Positions 5,598 to 8,115 of a stretch of DNA of 8,115 nt are shown one piece after another. The position numbers and the translations under genes were made by a program. Under the pieces are notes generated by a model that was given only the letters and a program-made list of their open reading frames with translations, searched no databases and was not told where the DNA came from. The stretch covers positions 1 through 8,115 of the forward strand of contig JAEUHU010000471.1 of NCBI GenBank assembly GCA_016793305.1, written 5' to 3'. Positions within the stretch are counted from its first letter, which is position 1; the number at the start of each line of letters is the position of its first letter. The stretch is from Planctomycetota bacterium. GTDB lineage: Bacteria; Planctomycetota; UBA1135; UBA2386.

Positions 5598-8012
5598 GTG
5601 AGGCTCCGACCGGCAGTCTCTGCGACGGAACGACCGTCGCGCCCCCGCATTTCAGCGGAGGACGCGACGCAGACGGGGAAGGGAGACGCCGGGTGTAAGC
5701 ACTGTGGCCTAACGGTGCCGACCGAACGACGTAGCTCGGCCTTCTGTTGTGCGGGGTGCGAAGCCGTGCACGGCCTGCTGCAGGAAGAAGGCCTGCTGCG
5801 CTTCTACGAGCTCGGCGGCGGCACCACCGGTGCCGTCGGCAGCGTGCCGAAGACGCAGGCGTTCGACTGGCTGCCCGAGCTCGAGGCGAAGTCGGGCTGC
5901 GGCTCGGCGGTGCGGCTCGTGCTCGACGTGCAAGGGCTGCGCTGTGCCGCGTGCGTGTGGTTGCTGCAGACGCTGTGGAAGCGCATCCCCGGCGGCCGAG
6001 CGCTGCACGTCGCCCCGTCGCTCGGCCAGGCCACGCTGACCTACGAAAGCGGCAGTGGGGCAGGGGCCCTGTTCCTGCAGAAGGCGGCGAGCCTCGGCTA
6101 TCCGATGGCGCCGCCGAGCCGCACGCTGGCGCGCGACACCGGCCTGCTGGTGCGGCTCGGCATCTGTGCGGCGATCGCGATGAACGCGATGATCCTCGCG
6201 GTCAGCCTCTACTTCGGGCTCGACGAAGCGGTCGCCGACACGTCGCTGCGCAGCCTGTTCGGCTGGGTGCTGCTCGGCCTCGGCACCGCGAGCGTGCTGG
6301 TCGGTGGGCCGGTGTTCTTCCGCGGTGCGGTCGCCGGCCTGCGCGTGCGCGTCGTGCACATGGACCTGCCGATCTCGCTCGGCCTGCTGCTGGCCTGGGC
6401 GGGTTCGGTGTACGGGCAGCTGACCGGCGGGGCGACCTACTTCGACACGGTGGCGATCTTCATCGCCTTCATGCTCGGCGGCCGCTTCCTGCAGCAGCGC
6501 ACGCTGAGCCAGAGCCGCGACCAGGTGCTGGCCGACGACGGTGCGGAACACATGCGCGCGCGGCGGCTCGCCGACGGCGCGGTGCAGCTGGTGCCGGTGC
6601 AGCAGCTGAAGGTCGGCGACGAGTTGCTGCTGGCCCCGGGCGACCTCGTGCCGGTGCGGGTGGCGCTGCAGGACGAGGCCGGCAGCTTCTCGCTCGACTG
6701 GATCAACGGGGAGAGCGAGCCACGCGCGTTCCACCGCGGCTGTGACGTGCCGGCGGGCGCGTTCCAGGCCGGGCGGCAGGCGGTGCGGGCGTCGGTGCAG
6801 GCCGACTACCAGGCGTCGGGCCTGTCGCAGCTGCTGGGCCAGGAGCCGACCGATCGCGAGGACACGCACGGCCGCGTGCGCTTCTGGCACGTGCTGAACC
6901 GCAGCTACGCGCTCGGCGTGCTGCTCGCGGCGTCGGTGGGCGCCCTGCTGTGGGCCTGGCTCGACCCGAGCCGCTCGCTGCCGGTGGCGGTGTCGGTGCT
7001 GGTGATCACCTGCCCGTGTGCGATGGGCATCGCGACGCCGCTCGCCTTCCACCTGGCGCTGGCGCTGCTGCGGCGGAAGGGCGTGTTCGTGCGCACGCGC
7101 AGCCTGCTCGACAAGGTGCGGGTCGTGCGCAAGGTCGTGTTCGACAAGACCGGCACGGTGACGTTCGGCGGGCTGCGTGCTCTGGCGCACGGTGAACTGC
7201 CGGACGGCGTGCTGCCGGTGCTGGCGACGATGGTCGCGTCGAGCAACCACCCGGTCAGCCAGGCGGTGCTGGCGACGCTGCCGCAGGCGCCGTTCCGCAC
7301 CGGACTGGTCGTCGAGGAGCTGCCCGGCCAAGGGCTGCAGGCGATGGTCGACGGCCGGCAGTGGCGGCTCGGCGGCCGCACGTTCTGTGCGGTGCCGGCG
7401 GCCGACCACCCGCGGCGCGAAGTCGTGCTCGCCTGCGACGGTGCGCTGGTCGCCGCGTTCGACCTCGAAGAGGACTTCCGTGCGGGTGCGGCCGACGAGG
7501 TCGCAGCACTGCAGCGGCGCGGCCTCGGCGTGCACCTGATGTCGGGCGATCGCGCCGATCGGGTGCAGCGCGCCGCGGAACTGCTCGGCGTGCCGGCGGC
7601 GAACGCGCAGGGCGGCATGGCGCCGGCCGACAAGGCCGCCGCGGTGCAGGCACTCGACCGGCACGACCTGATGATGGTCGGCGACGGGCTCAACGACGCG
7701 CCGGCGTTCGCCGCCGCGTTCTGCGCCGGCACGCCGGCGATGGACCGCCCGGTGCTGCCGGCCCGCGCCGACTTCTGCTTCCGCGGCGCGCAGGCCGGTG
7801 CGGTGCGCGCGCTGTTCGAAGTGGGCGACCTGCACGCCAGCGTCGTGCGCACCAACCTGTCGTTGGCGCTGCTCTACAACACGATCACGCTCGGCCTGTG
7901 CTTCGCCGCGGCGATGACGCCCGTCCTGTGTGCGGTGCTGATGCCGATCAGCTCGCTCGCCCTCGTCCTGCACACCACCGTCCGCTTCCAGCGGGCAAGG
8001 AAGCGCGCATGA
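5598..8012 (+). CDS. ccoI: CcoI/FixI-type Cu(I)-exporting P-type ATPase
   Basis: A P1B-type ATPase of about 804 residues that moves Cu(I) out of the cytoplasm for cbb3 oxidase assembly. Numbered from GTG 5598: an N-terminal Cys-rich element, CKHCGL (33-38) and FCCAGC (49-54), typical of CcoI; an HMA domain with CAAC (116-119); membrane helices from about 182; an actuator domain with NGES (370-373) in place of TGES; CPC (472-474) in the metal-passage helix; DKTGT (phosphorylated Asp516); HP (551-552); SGD (Asp651); and GDGLND (695-700). YN (760-761) and MPISS (782-786) in the last two helices fit copper specificity. The start is uncertain: no in-frame ATG precedes CKHC. GTG 5580, TTG 5586 and GTG 5598 are options, and the first ~30 codons look noncoding-like (lower GC at third positions). 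Start-proof evidence is lacking; the function is secure. ccoS follows with an ATGA overlap. Confidence 0.93.
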   Translation: MRLRPAVSATERPSRPRISAEDATQTGKGDAGCKHCGLTVPTERRSSAFCCAGCEAVHGLLQEEGLLRFYELGGGTTGAVGSVPKTQAFDWLPELEAKSGCGSAVRLVLDVQGLRCAACVWLLQTLWKRIPGGRALHVAPSLGQATLTYESGSGAGALFLQKAASLGYPMAPPSRTLARDTGLLVRLGICAAIAMNAMILAVSLYFGLDEAVADTSLRSLFGWVLLGLGTASVLVGGPVFFRGAVAGLRVRVVHMDLPISLGLLLAWAGSVYGQLTGGATYFDTVAIFIAFMLGGRFLQQRTLSQSRDQVLADDGAEHMRARRLADGAVQLVPVQQLKVGDELLLAPGDLVPVRVALQDEAGSFSLDWINGESEPRAFHRGCDVPAGAFQAGRQAVRASVQADYQASGLSQLLGQEPTDREDTHGRVRFWHVLNRSYALGVLLAASVGALLWAWLDPSRSLPVAVSVLVITCPCAMGIATPLAFHLALALLRRKGVFVRTRSLLDKVRVVRKVVFDKTGTVTFGGLRALAHGELPDGVLPVLATMVASSNHPVSQAVLATLPQAPFRTGLVVEELPGQGLQAMVDGRQWRLGGRTFCAVPAADHPRREVVLACDGALVAAFDLEEDFRAGAADEVAALQRRGLGVHLMSGDRADRVQRAAELLGVPAANAQGGMAPADKAAAVQALDRHDLMMVGDGLNDAPAFAAAFCAGTPAMDRPVLPARADFCFRGAQAGAVRALFEVGDLHASVVRTNLSLALLYNTITLGLCFAAAMTPVLCAVLMPISSLALVLHTTVRFQRARKRA
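5622..5640. promoter_or_regulatory. 19-base dyad at the divergent ccoI / membrane-protein junction
   Basis: GCGACGG (5622-5628) and CCGTCGC (5634-5640) are perfect inverted repeats around a 5-base centre. The dyad lies 36-54 bases upstream of the membrane protein ATG on one side and 54-72 bases before the first conserved ccoI cysteine codon (5694) on the other, where a shared operator would be expected. It does not resemble a CueR or FNR site. If ccoI starts at 5598 it lies in coding sequence and could instead form an mRNA hairpin. Confidence 0.35.
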
Positions 8013-8115
8013 GCATCGTCCCGCTGCTGCTGTTCTGCAGCCTCGCCCTCGTCGTGGGCTCGATCGTCCTGTTCGTCTGGTCGGCGAAGCAGGGCGACTG
8101 CCACGAGGCCGACCG
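8009..8115 (+). CDS. ccoS: cbb3-type cytochrome oxidase assembly protein CcoS (cut by right edge)
   Basis: The first 35 residues of a small single-span membrane protein. A hydrophobic helix starts almost at the N-terminus (about residues 3-24, ending VLFVWSAKQG), followed by a polar tail with DCHEAD (30-35); this is the layout of CcoS, a protein usually under 80 residues long that is required for haem/copper insertion into cbb3 oxidase. ATG 8009-8011 overlaps the ccoI stop as ATGA, and AAGGA at 7997-8001 lies 7 bases upstream, so translation is coupled to ccoI. The identification rests mainly on position after ccoI and on the helix pattern. Cys31 in the tail is not a CcoS feature I know of. 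Confidence 0.85.
   Translation, partial: MSIVPLLLFCSLALVVGSIVLFVWSAKQGDCHEAD

Noticed and set aside
5709..7973. A minus-strand open frame of about 754 codons opposite ccoI.
   Set aside because: The His/Arg/Gln-rich translation has no domain and mirrors the codon structure of ccoI; it is a shadow frame.
1..8115. CRISPR arrays, tRNA or rRNA genes, insertion sequences, phage or toxin-antitoxin genes.
   Set aside because: No regularly spaced repeats, tRNA-like folds, transposase motifs or terminal repeats were seen on either strand.

Overview
The window is a GC-rich (by eye close to 70% G+C), densely packed bacterial chromosome segment with high GC at third codon positions. The cbb3-oxidase assembly genes, a c-type cytochrome with a signal peptide and a FabG-like reductase point to a Gram-negative-type aerobe or microaerobe. 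The phylum cannot be fixed from the sequence; Planctomycetota or a proteobacterium-like group are guesses. Eight genes are supported, two of them cut by the window edges. There is no RNA gene, CRISPR array, insertion sequence or phage gene, and no stretch of more than 300 bases without a gene.

Layout. Six genes lie on the minus strand, read from right to left: a DsbD_2/TauE-SafE-type membrane protein (5586-4942); an endonuclease/exonuclease/phosphatase-fold protein whose ribosome binding site and start lie inside the end of that gene (4954-4196); after a hairpin, an exported cytochrome with two c-type haem domains and an EB_dh-type haem domain (4106-2592); an M48 membrane metalloprotease (2471-996); a small aspartyl/asparaginyl beta-hydroxylase (982-410); and the N-terminal part of a short-chain dehydrogenase/reductase (308 to beyond the left edge). 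Two genes lie on the plus strand, divergent from the membrane protein: a CcoI/FixI-type copper P-type ATPase (about 5598-8012) and, overlapping it by ATGA, the start of ccoS (8009 to beyond the right edge).

How the genes fit together. The right half is a copper/cbb3 oxidase maturation module: CcoI exports Cu(I) for the oxidase, CcoS is needed for cofactor insertion, and the divergent Cys/His-bearing membrane protein is of a kind often found beside ccoI-ccoS and probably helps with metal or thiol-redox handling. The exported multihaem cytochrome two genes away fits a respiratory locus, though no partner enzyme is visible. The M48 protease could serve envelope quality control. The hydroxylase and reductase look like the end of a different functional group.

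Most interesting points: the c-type diheme plus EB_dh fusion without a molybdoenzyme in view; a short palindromic element read through in frame in the M48 gene; the Cys/His tail of the membrane protein that doubles as the ribosome binding site of the next gene; an Asn-for-Thr change in the actuator TGE motif of the ATPase; and perfect dyads at the divergent junction and behind the EEP gene. I see no convincing wholly new system.
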